64,000 bases of DNA from Frateuria_A sp051900415 (GCF_051900415.1 NZ_JBHZGL010000012.1:1-64000); one strand, 5' to 3'. Shown: positions 49,679-60,228, counted from the first letter of the stretch. The notes: a model not told the origin generated them from the letters alone. Translations and numbers: made by a program.

Positions 49679-50104
49679 TCATCCGGCAGGCGGCAATTCC
49701 GCACCGCTGCCGTGGCGCGCGGCGTGTTCGCGCATCTGCTCGAACCTTGCCTTGTCTACCATTTCCACCGAGGAAATTGCACAAGGCGGCTGCTCGCGGG
49801 CGCTGACGCTCTCGCCCAGGTCCCCGCAGATGCGGCCACCGCCGACCGACTTGCCGGACTCGCTGGCCTCGAGCAGGAAACCCGGCACGCCGATGCCCAG
49901 GCGCGGGCAATCGGCCTTCAGGTGCACCACATAGCGATACGGGCCCGTGCGGACCAACGCCGTGTGTGCATCGACCACGTGCCATTCGTTGATCTTGTCG
50001 GTCTGGATGCACTGGGCGTATGGCAGCGCCTTGCCTGGCCCGTTGGCGGCGAGCGCGGCGGAGCTGGTGGCGACAAGCAGCAGCAGGAAGGACAGGCGTT
50101 TCAT
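49679..50104 (-). CDS. small secreted protein, DUF6491-like
   Basis: The 141-residue protein has a signal peptide (MKRLSFLLLLVATSSAALAA) and a mature domain with three spaced Cys. The pattern AQCIQTDKINEWHVVDAHTALVRTGPYRYVVHLKADCPRL...RICGDLGESV...PPCAISSVEMV (shortened) suggests the DUF6491 family: a residue pattern of surface value, a Y/W-V-V-H-L strand and conserved Cys. The family has no known function. It converges with the His-rich protein gene at a shared terminator and is divergent from egtB. Confidence 0.78.
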   Translation of the reverse strand: MKRLSFLLLLVATSSAALAANGPGKALPYAQCIQTDKINEWHVVDAHTALVRTGPYRYVVHLKADCPRLGIGVPGFLLEASESGKSVGGGRICGDLGESVSAREQPPCAISSVEMVDKARFEQMREHAARHGSGAELPPAG

Positions 50105-50332
50105 GGCATCACCTCGCGGGGGAAGGGGCACGGGTCCAGCGGCCCGAGCATCGCGCGCCGGCGCGGGTGGCGCCAGCGCGGCGGTGTCAGCAATCTGCCA
50201 TCGACCGATCACACGTATTGAACAGGCGCTGCGTCATGCTTGGAGCATGCCAACGGTCCGATCCGTACCGCGCTTCAGCGTCGCTGGCACGGCGCACGTG
50301 GACCGCGCGCCCGACCCACGAAGGAGCAGGCC

Positions 50333-51580
50333 ATGACGCAGCTGAGCCCCATCGCCGGCGACACGCTGGCTCAGCGCTATCGGCGGGTGCGCCAACAGAC
50401 CCTGCAACTGTGCGCGGGCCTTACAGCCGAAGACATGATGGTGCAGTCGATGCCCGACGCCAGTCCGGCGAAATGGCACCTGGCACACACGACCTGGTTC
50501 TTCGAGCAGTTCGTACTTGCGCGTGATGCACGTTATCGCCTGCGCAACCCCGCTTGGCACTACCTGTTCAACTCCTACTACCAGAGCGTCGGTCCGATGC
50601 ATGCGCGGCCGCAACGCGGCCTGCTCTCGCGCCCGACGCTGGACGAAGTGCTGGCTTACCGCCGCCACGTCGATGAGGCGCTCGGTTCGATGCTTCTGCG
50701 CGGTGACGAGGTCGTCCCTTCCGCGGTGATCGAGCTCGGGTTGCAGCACGAGCAGCAGCACCAGGAATTGCTGCTTACCGACATCCAGCACGCGTTCTGG
50801 AACAACCCGCTGTTGCCGGCCTATCTGCGGGAGTCGACGCTACCGGCCGCCACAATGTCCGCGCCCCTGCAGTACCTGCCGGGCGCAGAAGGTGTCGTGG
50901 AGATCGGCCATGCGGGCGAGGGCTTTGCCTTCGACAACGAGACCCCACGCCACCGCACGTTGCTGGCGCCGCATGCGCTGGCCAACCGGCTGGTCACCAA
51001 CGAAGAGTACGCTGCGTTCGTGCACGACGGCGGCTACCGCGAGCCGTCGTTGTGGCTGTCCGACGGCTGGGCCACCGTGCAGAACGAGGGATGGCAGCGC
51101 CCGCTCTACTGGCGAGCCGACCTGGCCAGTGCCTTCTCGCTGGCCGGTGTGCATGCACTCGATCCGAATGCTCCGGTCTGCCACCTGAGCTACTTCGAAG
51201 CCGATGCCTTCGCCCGCTGGGCCGGCGCGCGGCTGCCCACGGAAGCCGAATGGGAGACCGCCGCCGCAACACTGCCGGCCCAGGGCAACCTGCTCGACGG
51301 CGTGCCGCGACTGCCGCAGGCCGCCCACGGCAACGGATTGCTGCAGATGTACGGCGACGCGTGGGAATGGACGGCCTCGCCCTATGTCGCCTATCCGGGC
51401 TTTCGTCCCCTGCCGGGCGCGCTCGGCGAATACAACGGCAAGTTCATGTGCGGCCAGTGGGTGCTTCGTGGCGGCTCGTGCGCCACTCCCGTCGACCACA
51501 TGCGCGCGAGCTACCGCAACTTCTTCCCCCCGCAGGCGCGCTGGCAGTTCGCCGGGCTGCGCCTGGCCAAGGACCGATAA
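50333..51580 (+). CDS. egtB: ergothioneine biosynthesis sulfoxide synthase EgtB
   Basis: The 415-residue iron enzyme joins hercynine to a thiol donor with oxygen. The N-terminal DinB-like domain gives the iron ligands H52 (HLAHTTWFFE) and H139/H143 (HEQQHQE), matching the three-His site of mycobacterial EgtB. The C-terminal formylglycine-generating-enzyme-like domain has LPTEAEWETAA, GDAWEWTASPY and VLRGGSCATP. ATG 50333 has AAGGAG upstream. It is followed by egtD 20 nt later. Confidence 0.95.
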   Translation: MTQLSPIAGDTLAQRYRRVRQQTLQLCAGLTAEDMMVQSMPDASPAKWHLAHTTWFFEQFVLARDARYRLRNPAWHYLFNSYYQSVGPMHARPQRGLLSRPTLDEVLAYRRHVDEALGSMLLRGDEVVPSAVIELGLQHEQQHQELLLTDIQHAFWNNPLLPAYLRESTLPAATMSAPLQYLPGAEGVVEIGHAGEGFAFDNETPRHRTLLAPHALANRLVTNEEYAAFVHDGGYREPSLWLSDGWATVQNEGWQRPLYWRADLASAFSLAGVHALDPNAPVCHLSYFEADAFARWAGARLPTEAEWETAAATLPAQGNLLDGVPRLPQAAHGNGLLQMYGDAWEWTASPYVAYPGFRPLPGALGEYNGKFMCGQWVLRGGSCATPVDHMRASYRNFFPPQARWQFAGLRLAKDR

Positions 51581-51600
51581 AACCTCAAGGAGCATTCTCC

Positions 51601-52587
51601 ATGAACATCCGTGCCCTGGACCTGCCCACCGACGCACGCACGCCGTCGGCCGGCGGGCTGCTGGAGACCGTTCGTCGCGGGCTGCGCGCGCAGCCAAAGC
51701 GCCTGCCCTCGTGGCTGTTCTACGACGCGCAGGGATCGGCGTTGTTCGAGCGCATCTGCGAGCAGCCGGAGTACTACCTCACACGCTGCGAAACCGCGCT
51801 GATGCGGGAGCACGCCGGCAGCATCGCCGACACCCTGGGCGTGGACGTTCGCCTGGTCGAATACGGCAGTGGCAGCGCGACCAAGACGCGCCTGTTGCTC
51901 GAACACATGGCTGCGCCGGTGAGCTACGTGCCGGTGGAAATCTCGTCCGAGCCGTTGCAGCAAAGCGTGCGTCGCCTGGGAGAGCACTTCACCCAGCTGC
52001 CTGTGCAGCCGCTGTGCGCCGATTTCACCCGCCCGCTGCGCCTGCCGATCCCGCCGCGCGCGCCGCGGCGGACGGTGGTCTATTTTCCCGGTTCGACCAT
52101 CGGCAACTTCGACACGCGCGAGGCGATCGCGCTGTTGCGCAAGATGCGCACGGAGATGGGCGACAACGGCGGCATCCTGATCGGCGCAGACCTGAAGAAA
52201 GACACCGCCCTGATCGAGGCCGCCTACAACGATGCCGCGGGCGTCACGGCCCAGTTCACCCTCAACATGCTCGCGCGCCTGAATCGCGAGTTGGGCAGCG
52301 ATTTCGACCTCGCCGCATTCCGCCATCGGGCGCACTACAACGCGATGGCCGGACGCATCGAAACCAGCCTGGTCAGCCAGCGCGAGCAGAAGGTGCACGT
52401 GGGCCGCAGCCAGATCGCCTTCGGCAAGGACGAAGCGATCCGGGTGGAGGTCAGCTGCAAGTACTCGCTGGAAGATTTCGCGGTGCTCGCGGGCAAGGCC
52501 GGGCTGGAAGTGCTGCGCGTGTGGCTGGATCCCGAACGGATGTTCAGCGTGCAATATCTGGTGCGCGCCGGGTCGGTCGCACGCTAG
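51601..52587 (+). CDS. egtD: L-histidine N-alpha-methyltransferase EgtD
   Basis: The 328-residue SAM enzyme trimethylates histidine to hercynine, the substrate of EgtB. It shows LPSWLFYDAQGSALFERICEQPEYYLTR, the SAM loop VEYGSGSATKTRLLL, VVYFPGSTIGNF and ADLKKDTALIEAAYND, followed by AHYNAMAGRIETSLVS. An AAGGAG site precedes ATG 51601. With egtB it forms a two-gene ergothioneine unit. No egtA, egtC or egtE is nearby. Confidence 0.96.
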   Translation: MNIRALDLPTDARTPSAGGLLETVRRGLRAQPKRLPSWLFYDAQGSALFERICEQPEYYLTRCETALMREHAGSIADTLGVDVRLVEYGSGSATKTRLLLEHMAAPVSYVPVEISSEPLQQSVRRLGEHFTQLPVQPLCADFTRPLRLPIPPRAPRRTVVYFPGSTIGNFDTREAIALLRKMRTEMGDNGGILIGADLKKDTALIEAAYNDAAGVTAQFTLNMLARLNRELGSDFDLAAFRHRAHYNAMAGRIETSLVSQREQKVHVGRSQIAFGKDEAIRVEVSCKYSLEDFAVLAGKAGLEVLRVWLDPERMFSVQYLVRAGSVAR

Positions 52588-52717
52588 GTGGAGGATTCGC
52601 GCGGTGAGTTGGCTCGCCGCACTCGCGAACGGATCGAAGCCGGCCTGCGGATCACTGCCTGCGTTGCCGCCAGCGCCAACGCGTAGAATCCGGTTCCCGC
52701 TTTCCAAACCGATCTCG

Positions 52718-53773
52718 ATGGCAGCCACCGTCGCCACTACGCCCGCGCTCCAACTGGACGCCCTGTTCCTGCCCATCACCCACGGCGAAATCCGGTTGCC
52801 TGAGGACGGTCGGGTACTTTTCCTGCGGGCCCGCGACGGCGCGCCGCTGCGCACGTTTGCTCGATCCGGCTGGCTTTGCCAGCAGACCTTCAAGCCGTTT
52901 GCCGACAAGCTTCGCCGCGCGGGCGTGGCGGTCGGAGAGCCTGTGCAGGACGACCGCTTTGCATTGGTGCTCGTACTGCCGCCGCGCCAGCGTGACGAGG
53001 CCCGTGCCTTGTTCGCCCGCGCCGCGCATTACCTTCAGCCCGGCGGCGCCGTGCTGACGGCGGTGCCCAATGCCGAAGGCGCGAAATCGGCCGAAGCGGA
53101 TGTCGTGCGGCTGTTCGGCGCGGTGCGCAGCCTTTCCAAACACAAGTGCCGCGTGTTCTGGGCGAGCGCCGGCGATGCGCTGGACTCCGCGCTGCTGGCC
53201 GAATGGGAGGCGCTCGATGCGCCGCGCCAAATCGCCGGCGGCCATCTCAGCCGTCCGGGACTGTTCGCGTGGGACCGTATCGACCCGGCCTCGGCCCTGC
53301 TTGCGGTGCACCTGCCAGATGACCTGCACGGCCGCGTCGCCGATCTGGGCGCGGGCTATGGGTATCTCGCCGCGCAGGTGATTACGCGCTGTCCCGGCGT
53401 CACCGCGGTGGACCTGTATGAAGCGGAGAAGCGCGCGCTGGAGCCAGCACGCGTGAATCTCGCCGAAGCCGTGGCAGCCAGCGGCCGCGAAGTCGACGTG
53501 GAACTGCACTGGCACGATGTCACCACCGGCCTGCCGCATCGCTACGACGCGATCGTGAGCAACCCGCCATTCCACCAGGGGCGCGCGGACCTTCCCGAAC
53601 TCGGGCGCGCCTTCATCGATGCCGCGGCCGACGCGTTACTGCCGCATGGTCGCCTGTGGCTGGTCGCCAACCGTCACCTGCCGTACGAGGCTACGCTGGC
53701 CGCGCGCTTCGCGCAGGTGCACACGGTGGCAACGCAGGACGGTTTCAAGGTGATCGAGGCGGTGCGCGCATGA
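52718..53773 (+). CDS. rsmC: 16S rRNA m2G1207 methyltransferase RsmC-type
   Basis: The 351-residue protein has the two tandem methyltransferase-like domains of RsmC. The N-terminal one is degenerate. The C-terminal one has the SAM loop VADLGAGYGYLAAQV near residue 208 and the catalytic NPPFHQG. The middle signature SRPGLFAWDRIDPAS resembles the family's PGVFS-x-x-(L/I)D. ATG 52718 was chosen over an upstream in-frame start because family proteins begin near here. It overlaps rsuA by ATGA. Confidence 0.92.
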   Translation: MAATVATTPALQLDALFLPITHGEIRLPEDGRVLFLRARDGAPLRTFARSGWLCQQTFKPFADKLRRAGVAVGEPVQDDRFALVLVLPPRQRDEARALFARAAHYLQPGGAVLTAVPNAEGAKSAEADVVRLFGAVRSLSKHKCRVFWASAGDALDSALLAEWEALDAPRQIAGGHLSRPGLFAWDRIDPASALLAVHLPDDLHGRVADLGAGYGYLAAQVITRCPGVTAVDLYEAEKRALEPARVNLAEAVAASGREVDVELHWHDVTTGLPHRYDAIVSNPPFHQGRADLPELGRAFIDAAADALLPHGRLWLVANRHLPYEATLAARFAQVHTVATQDGFKVIEAVRA

Positions 53774-54483
53774 AGCTGGTACGCCTGATGGCCAACCTCG
53801 GCTACGGCAGCCGCAGGGAAGTGATGCAGCTGTTCCGCGAGGGGCGCGTCACCGATCCGTCGGGCGAGGTCCTGTACACCGACGACCGGGTCGAGCACGC
53901 GGACGTCCGTATCGACGGCGAGATGCTCGATCCACCCGCCGGCCTGGTGCTGCTGATGCACAAGCCGACCGGCTACACCTGCTCGCGCAAGGACGCCGGC
54001 CGCCTGGTCTACGACCTGCTGCCGCCGCGCTGGCGACGGCGTGATCCGGCCTTGTCCACCGTCGGCCGGCTCGACCGGGATACGTCCGGATTGCTGCTGC
54101 TCACCGACGACGGTGCCCTGCTGCACCGGATCATTTCGCCCAAGACGAATGTGGCCAAGGTCTACGAGGCGACGCTCGCCCGCGACCTGCAAGGTGGCGA
54201 GGGCGAGCTGTTCGCCAGCGGCACGCTGATGCTCGAATCGGAAATCACGCCGCTAGCTCCCGCGCAGCTGCAAGTGCTCGAACCGCGTCGCGCGCGGCTG
54301 ACCGTTACCGAGGGGCGCTACCACCAGGTGCGGCGCATGTTCGCGGCGGCAGGCAACCACGTGGAGGCGCTAGAGCGCGTGGCGGTCGGGCGGTTGACGC
54401 TCGACGGGTTGGCGCCGGGCGAATGGCGGGCGCTGGATGCCGATGACGTGGCCAGGGCGTTCGACCCGCCACAGCCCCTGTAG
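53770..54483 (+). CDS. rsuA: 16S rRNA pseudouridine516 synthase RsuA
   Basis: The 237-residue protein has an N-terminal S4-like RNA-binding domain (MKLVRLMANLGYGSRREVMQLFREG) and the pseudouridine synthase core. The core has LMHKPTGYTCSRKD, the catalytic Asp in GRLDRDTSGLLLLTDDG, and TVTEGRYHQVRRMFAAAGNHVEAL, all of the RsuA/RluB/E/F branch. It is coupled to rsmC, so two 16S rRNA-modifying enzymes share an operon. Confidence 0.93.
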   Translation: MKLVRLMANLGYGSRREVMQLFREGRVTDPSGEVLYTDDRVEHADVRIDGEMLDPPAGLVLLMHKPTGYTCSRKDAGRLVYDLLPPRWRRRDPALSTVGRLDRDTSGLLLLTDDGALLHRIISPKTNVAKVYEATLARDLQGGEGELFASGTLMLESEITPLAPAQLQVLEPRRARLTVTEGRYHQVRRMFAAAGNHVEALERVAVGRLTLDGLAPGEWRALDADDVARAFDPPQPL

Positions 54484-54490
54484 CGGGCTG

Positions 54491-54829
54491 CTACAGAAGC
54501 TTCACCGGCGTGGGGAGGGCAGGGCCATACCACTTGCGCCGTTCGTCCCGGCAGCTGGGGCTGCCCATGGTGTATTTGCGACAGATCGCGGGGCGCCGCT
54601 CGTAGATCGTGCAACGCGAGGTATCCGGGTCGACCGCGGCGCACCAGCCGTCCTCCCCCTTGGCGAGCGTCGCCAGGCCGTGGTCATCGTGCGTCACCAA
54701 CCAGTCGGGGACGTCGTCTTCCGGCATCAGCACCACGGTCAGGCGGCAACACACCGCTTCACAGGAGGTGCAGTGCACGGAAGGGTCTACGCTCGTGGCG
54801 TAGCGATCGTTTTCGAAGTCATCGTTCAC
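54491..54829 (-). CDS. YkgJ-type cysteine-cluster protein
   Basis: The 112-residue protein has Cys motifs CTSCEAVCCRL near the N-terminus, a middle Cys (GWCAAV), then CTIYERRPAICRKYTMGSPSC. This arrangement is that of the UPF0153/YkgJ family, thought to bind zinc or an iron-sulphur cluster. The function is not known. It converges with rsuA, 7 nt apart, and is divergent from selO. Confidence 0.9.
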   Translation of the reverse strand: MNDDFENDRYATSVDPSVHCTSCEAVCCRLTVVLMPEDDVPDWLVTHDDHGLATLAKGEDGWCAAVDPDTSRCTIYERRPAICRKYTMGSPSCRDERRKWYGPALPTPVKLL

Positions 54830-54933
54830 GCGTCAGTATGCCGCTTCGGTTGATGCCGCGCGCTAAACATTCGTGTTTGCGAATACTGTGCGCGCAAACG
54901 TCCCCTGACCGGCCATCGTGCGATCATCGACCG

Positions 54934-56490
54934 ATGCGCCTGGACTTCGACAATGCATTCGTGCGCGAACTGGCCGGCGATCCCGAGCGTGGTCCGCGTC
55001 TGCGGCAGGTGGAAGGCGCCGCCTGGTCGCAGGTCCAGCCCACGCCCGTGCCGGCGCCGCATGTGGTGGCCTGGTCAGCCGAGATGGCGGCCACCCTGGG
55101 CCTGTCCGCGCAGGACATCGCGAGCCCGGACTTCGCCCGCGTGTTCGGCGGCAACGCGCTGCTGGATGGCATGCAGCCGTGGGCGAGCAACTACGGCGGA
55201 CACCAGTTCGGCGTGTGGGCAGGGCAATTGGGCGACGGACGCGCGATCTCGCTGGGCGAGGCGCTGGACGCGGGCGGTCAACGCTGGGAGCTGCAGCTCA
55301 AGGGCGCTGGGCCGACGCCGTATTCGCGTGGTGCTGACGGACGCGCGGTGCTGCGTTCCTCGATCCGCGAGTTCCTGTGCAGCGAGGCGATGCATCATCT
55401 GGGCATCCCCACCACGCGTGCGTTGTGCCTGCTCGAGACCGGCGAAGCGGTCGTGCGCGACATGTTCTACGACGGCCACCCTCGCGAGGAACCGGGAGCG
55501 ATCGTCTGCCGCGTCGCGCCCTCGTTTATCCGCTTCGGCAATTTCGAACTGCCCTATGCGCGCAACGACATCGCACTGCTGCGCCAGATGGTGGACTTCA
55601 GCATCCGGCGCGACTTCCCCCGGTTGCGCGGGCAGGGCGAGGCACTGTATGCCGACTGGTTCGGTGACGTGTGCGAGCGCACCGCGCGGCTAATGGCCCA
55701 GTGGATGCGCGTGGGCTTCGTGCACGGCGTGATGAACACCGACAACATGTCGATCCTGGGTTTGACCATCGATTACGGCCCCTACGGCTGGATCGACGAC
55801 TACGATCCGCAGTGGACGCCCAACACCACCGATGCGGTGCGCCGGCGCTATCGCTTCGGCCAGCAGCCGAACGTGGCCTGGTGGAACCTCACGCGGCTGG
55901 CGAGCGCGCTGTCGCCGTTGTTTGCCGACGTCGCGCCGCTGCAGGCCGGGCTCGACCGCTATGTCAGGGCGTGGGAAGCGGCCGACCGCACCACGGCGGC
56001 CGAAAAGCTGGGCCTGGCACAGGCCACCGATGAAGACCTGGCACTGCGCGATGACTTGCAAACCTGGATGCGCGAGTCGCAGGCGGACATGACGCTCACC
56101 TGGCGCGCCCTCATCGACCTGGACCCGGTGGCACCCTCGCCGGACGCCCTGGTGGGGGTGTGCTACGACGAGGCCCGGCGCGCCGCCGCCGAGCCCACGC
56201 TGCGGGACTGGCTCGGGCGCTACGCCGCACGCCTGCGCGAAGACCCGTTGCCGGCGGGAGAGCGCCGCCGCCGCATGCAGCAGGCCAACCCGAAATACGT
56301 GCTGCGCAACTACCTTGCGCAGGAAGCGATCGATCGCGCGGAGCAGGGCGACTACGCTCTCGTGCACGAACTGCTGGACGTCATGCGCCATCCCTGCGAC
56401 GAGCAGCCGGGGCGCGAACGTTTTGCACGCAAGCGTCCGGATTGGGCGAAACAGCGTGCCGGGTGCTCGATGCTGTCGTGCAGCTCGTAA
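54934..56490 (+). CDS. selO: protein adenylyltransferase SelO (YdiU)
   Basis: This 518-residue pseudokinase-fold enzyme transfers AMP to proteins. It shows FGGNALLDGMQPWASNYGGHQFG, the nucleotide-binding LKGAGPTPYSRGADGRAVLRSS, and the metal-binding VHGVMNTDNMSILGLTIDYGPYGW. The C-terminus CSMLSCSS includes the conserved Cys that forms a redox-sensitive disulfide (selenocysteine in mammals). SelO links redox stress to AMPylation of metabolic proteins. ATG 54934 is the family start. Confidence 0.95.
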   Translation: MRLDFDNAFVRELAGDPERGPRLRQVEGAAWSQVQPTPVPAPHVVAWSAEMAATLGLSAQDIASPDFARVFGGNALLDGMQPWASNYGGHQFGVWAGQLGDGRAISLGEALDAGGQRWELQLKGAGPTPYSRGADGRAVLRSSIREFLCSEAMHHLGIPTTRALCLLETGEAVVRDMFYDGHPREEPGAIVCRVAPSFIRFGNFELPYARNDIALLRQMVDFSIRRDFPRLRGQGEALYADWFGDVCERTARLMAQWMRVGFVHGVMNTDNMSILGLTIDYGPYGWIDDYDPQWTPNTTDAVRRRYRFGQQPNVAWWNLTRLASALSPLFADVAPLQAGLDRYVRAWEAADRTTAAEKLGLAQATDEDLALRDDLQTWMRESQADMTLTWRALIDLDPVAPSPDALVGVCYDEARRAAAEPTLRDWLGRYAARLREDPLPAGERRRRMQQANPKYVLRNYLAQEAIDRAEQGDYALVHELLDVMRHPCDEQPGRERFARKRPDWAKQRAGCSMLSCSS

Positions 56491-56591
56491 CGGGCTGTCG
56501 TGCTCCATGCCGGACGCTTGCGCGTGTAGCCCGCAATGCGAGCCGGCACCGACCGTTAGTCGTGCTGGAACTCTGCTGCATGACATGCAGG

Positions 56592-56627
56592 ATCGCGGGC
56601 GCCGGCACAGATCGTTGCGCCCGCGAT
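56592..56627. repeat. 11-bp dyad between selO and trxC
   Basis: ATCGCGGGCGC (56592-56602) and GCGCCCGCGAT (56617-56627) form a perfect stem with a 14-nt loop just after the trxC stop on the minus strand. It lacks a T run but may end or protect one of the converging transcripts. Confidence 0.5.
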
Positions 56628-56634
56628 GGCGTCA

Positions 56635-57072
56635 CTAACGCAACGCCCCTTCGATGAACTGCCGCAACTGCGTCGCATTGAGCGCACCCGCCTGCCGGGC
56701 GATCTCGCGGCCGCCCTTGAGCAGCGCGAGCGTCGGAATGCTGCGGATGCCAAAACGCTGCGAAAGCTGCGGCTGCGCATCGGTATCGACCTTGGCCAGG
56801 CGCAGGCGTGGTTCGAACTGGCGGGCGGCTTCGGCGAACACGGGTGCAAAGCCGCGACAGGGCCCGCACCAGGTCGCCCAGAAATCGACGAGCACCGGAA
56901 GATCGCCGCGCCCGGCCACCGCGTCGAAGTTCGCCGTCGTCAATTCGATCGGCTGGCCTTCGAAAAGCGCTTGCTTGCAGCGCCCGCACACCGGATGTTC
57001 GGCAAGGCGTTCAGCCGGGACGCGGTTGAGCGCACTGCAATGGGGGCAGGGGACGTTCAAGGGTGCGGACAT
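56635..57072 (-). CDS. trxC: thioredoxin 2 with zinc finger
   Basis: The 145-residue thioredoxin has an N-terminal zinc-binding pair CPHC and CGRC, then the thioredoxin fold with VLVDFWATWCGPCRGFAPVF (active site WCGPC) and the cis-Pro region IRSIPTLALL. This architecture is that of TrxC, a cytoplasmic disulfide reductase induced by oxidative stress in E. coli. ATG 57072 was chosen because upstream codons lie in the tRNA promoter region. It is divergent from the tRNA-tuf operon. Confidence 0.95.
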   Translation of the reverse strand: MSAPLNVPCPHCSALNRVPAERLAEHPVCGRCKQALFEGQPIELTTANFDAVAGRGDLPVLVDFWATWCGPCRGFAPVFAEAARQFEPRLRLAKVDTDAQPQLSQRFGIRSIPTLALLKGGREIARQAGALNATQLRQFIEGALR

Positions 57073-57201
57073 GGCGTACTCCGGACGGCTTCCCGGGCGA
57101 TATGGCGATCGCGCTGCACAGTGCAAGCGGCCCGGACGGTAGACCTCGCAAAGATCGTGCGCGAAACTCGCCGCCGCGACGAATTTGGCCGTCGCAAAGT
57201 G

Positions 57202-57230
57202 TTGACACATCCGGGGTCGCTCGCGAAAAT
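57202..57230 (+). promoter_or_regulatory. candidate sigma-70 promoter of the tRNA-tuf operon
   Basis: TTGACA (57202-57207) and GAAAAT (57225-57230) with a 17-bp spacer, ending 14 nt before tRNA-Tyr. The consensus -35 and position make it the likely start for the tRNA-Tyr/Gly/Thr-tuf transcript. Confidence 0.65.
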
Positions 57231-57244
57231 AGCCGTTCTTTGTT

Positions 57245-57330
57245 GGAGGGATACCCAAGCGGCCAACGGGGGCAGACTGTAAATCTGCTGGCTTACGCCT
57301 TCGGTGGTTCGAATCCACCTCCCTCCACCA
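57245..57330 (+). tRNA. tRNA-Tyr (anticodon GTA)
   Basis: Acceptor GGAGGGA pairs with TCCCTCC. The anticodon loop CTGTAAA has GTA, a long variable arm (GGCTTACGCC region) marks a class II tRNA, and CCA is encoded. Confidence 0.97.
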
Positions 57331-57361
57331 TCAAGACGAGTTCCGCGCAGGGTAGTGCCAG

Positions 57362-57435
<74 letters not shown>

Positions 57436-57513
57436 TTGATCTCGTCACAGGGTTTTCAGGTTCGGCCGGATGCCGGGCCATTCGCCACCCAGGAAGGGTG
57501 CTGAAAGAACTTC

Positions 57514-57589
<76 letters not shown>

Positions 57590-57669
57590 TCTCACGCGGC
57601 TGCCGCCGGTCGCTCCGGGCCTACGGCAGGTTTTCTTTTTTTCATTGACTCCATCGGGGTTTAGCGCGC

Positions 57670-58860
<1,191 letters not shown>

Positions 58861-58878
58861 GCTGTACATACGGAAGCC

Positions 58879-58924
58879 GGGAGCCGGTATCGCAAGCGCA
58901 TAGCGCCTGACGACACCGGCTCCC
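58879..58924 (+). promoter_or_regulatory. hairpin between tuf and tRNA-Trp
   Basis: GGGAGCCGGT (58879-58888) pairs with ACCGGCTCCC (58915-58924) with a 26-nt loop, followed by CTTTCC. It may be a processing site or a weak terminator between the tuf transcript and tRNA-Trp. Confidence 0.5.
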
Positions 58925-58947
58925 CTTTCCGATTCCGTTTCACCGAT

Positions 58948-59023
<76 letters not shown>

Positions 59024-59102
59024 TCTTTCGAGGACCGATGACGGGGGCGGGTGGTGTCGATGACCGGTCCGGTCTCGGCGGCTCCTTCTCCCGGTCACTG
59101 CG

Positions 59103-59492
59103 ATGAATACCAAGGCAGAACAGCCCCGCGGCACGAGTGCGGCGGATATCGGCAAGCTGGTGCTGGCGGTGCTGGTGCTGGCGGCGGGCATCTTTGCCTA
59201 CTCCTGGTTCGACAACACCGTTCCCGGCTCCGTGCGCCTGGCGGGCGTGCTGGTTGCGCTGGTAGTCGCGCTGGCGATCGGTGCCTTCACCGGCCCGGGC
59301 CGCAAGGCGCGCAACTTCATTGCCGAGTCGCAGTTCGAGATGCGCAAGGTCGTCTGGCCGACGCGCGACGAAACCCTCAAGACGACCCTCGTGATCATTG
59401 CGGTCGTGATCGTGCTTTCGTTGCTGTTGGGCCTGATCGACCTCATCCTGAAGTCGGTCGTGCTCGACTGGCTGCTCAAACTCGGTTCGTAA
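59103..59492 (+). CDS. secE: preprotein translocase subunit SecE
   Basis: The 129-residue protein has three transmembrane helices: two near the N-terminus (VLAVLVLAAGIFAYSWF, VRLAGVLVALVVALAIGAF) as in the long gammaproteobacterial form. The conserved amphipathic segment AESQFEMRKVVWPTRDETLKTT then leads into the last helix. It forms the Sec channel with SecY and SecG. nusG follows 10 nt later. Confidence 0.96.
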   Translation: MNTKAEQPRGTSAADIGKLVLAVLVLAAGIFAYSWFDNTVPGSVRLAGVLVALVVALAIGAFTGPGRKARNFIAESQFEMRKVVWPTRDETLKTTLVIIAVVIVLSLLLGLIDLILKSVVLDWLLKLGS

Positions 59493-59502
59493 GGAGTAGC
59501 CC

Positions 59503-60063
59503 ATGACCAAGCGTTGGTACGTCGTTCACGCCTATTCGGGCTTCGAGAACCAGGTTCGCAAGTCGCTGTCCGAGCGCATCGCGCGCGCCGGCATGGAAGA
59601 GAAGTTCGGCGAAGTGCTGGTGCCGACCGAGGAAGTGATCGAAATGCGCGGTGGCCAGAAGCGCCGCAGCGAGCGCAAGTTCTTCCCCGGCTACGTGCTG
59701 GTACAGATCGAGACCGATACCGAGGGCAAGTCGCCCCGCATCGACGATGAATGCTGGCACCTGGTCAAGGAAACGCCCAAGGTGATGGGCTTCATCGGCG
59801 GCACCGCCGACCGCCCGCTGCCGATTCGCGACAGCGAGGCCGACGCCATCCTCAGCCGCGTGCGCGAAGGCGTGGAAAAGCCCAAGCCCAAGGTGCTGTT
59901 CGAGCCGGGCGAGATGGTCCGCGTCACCGAAGGCCCGTTCAACGACTTCAACGGCGTGGTCGAGGAAGTCAACTACGAAAAGAGCCGCCTGCGCGTCGCG
60001 GTGCTGATCTTCGGTCGTTCGACCCCGGTCGAGCTGGAGTTCGGGCAGGTCGAGAAGGCTTAG
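59503..60063 (+). CDS. nusG: transcription termination/antitermination factor NusG
   Basis: The 186-residue protein has the N-terminal NGN domain (KRWYVVHAYSGFENQVRKSL, FFPGYVLVQIE, PKVMGFIGG) and the C-terminal KOW domain (FEPGEMVRVTEGPFNDFNGVVEEVNYEKSRLRV). NusG binds RNA polymerase and links it to Rho or to ribosomal protein S10. It follows secE in the classical order. Confidence 0.97.
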   Translation: MTKRWYVVHAYSGFENQVRKSLSERIARAGMEEKFGEVLVPTEEVIEMRGGQKRRSERKFFPGYVLVQIETDTEGKSPRIDDECWHLVKETPKVMGFIGGTADRPLPIRDSEADAILSRVREGVEKPKPKVLFEPGEMVRVTEGPFNDFNGVVEEVNYEKSRLRVAVLIFGRSTPVELEFGQVEKA

Positions 60064-60103
60064 CCCCGGTTCAATGAGGTAACGCCGCTCTTCGCGTTCG
60101 CCT

Positions 60104-60228
60104 CCTCTCCCCTTCGGGGAGAGGATTGAGGTGAGGGGCCGGGGCTCGCAGTAAGCCCGCACCGAGCCAACGCCCGACCCACCTCTCCGCAAGAGCCGCC
60201 CCTCTCGCCCGAGGGGAAAGGGGCGCAT
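60104..60228. repeat. CCTCTCCCC/GGGGAGAGG palindrome and partner upstream of rplK
   Basis: A perfect 9-bp inverted repeat (60104-60112 with 60116-60124) continues into GGTGAGGGGC. An inverted, weaker copy lies near 60198-60228. It is the same family as 81-190 and separates nusG from the rplK promoter. Confidence 0.7.
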
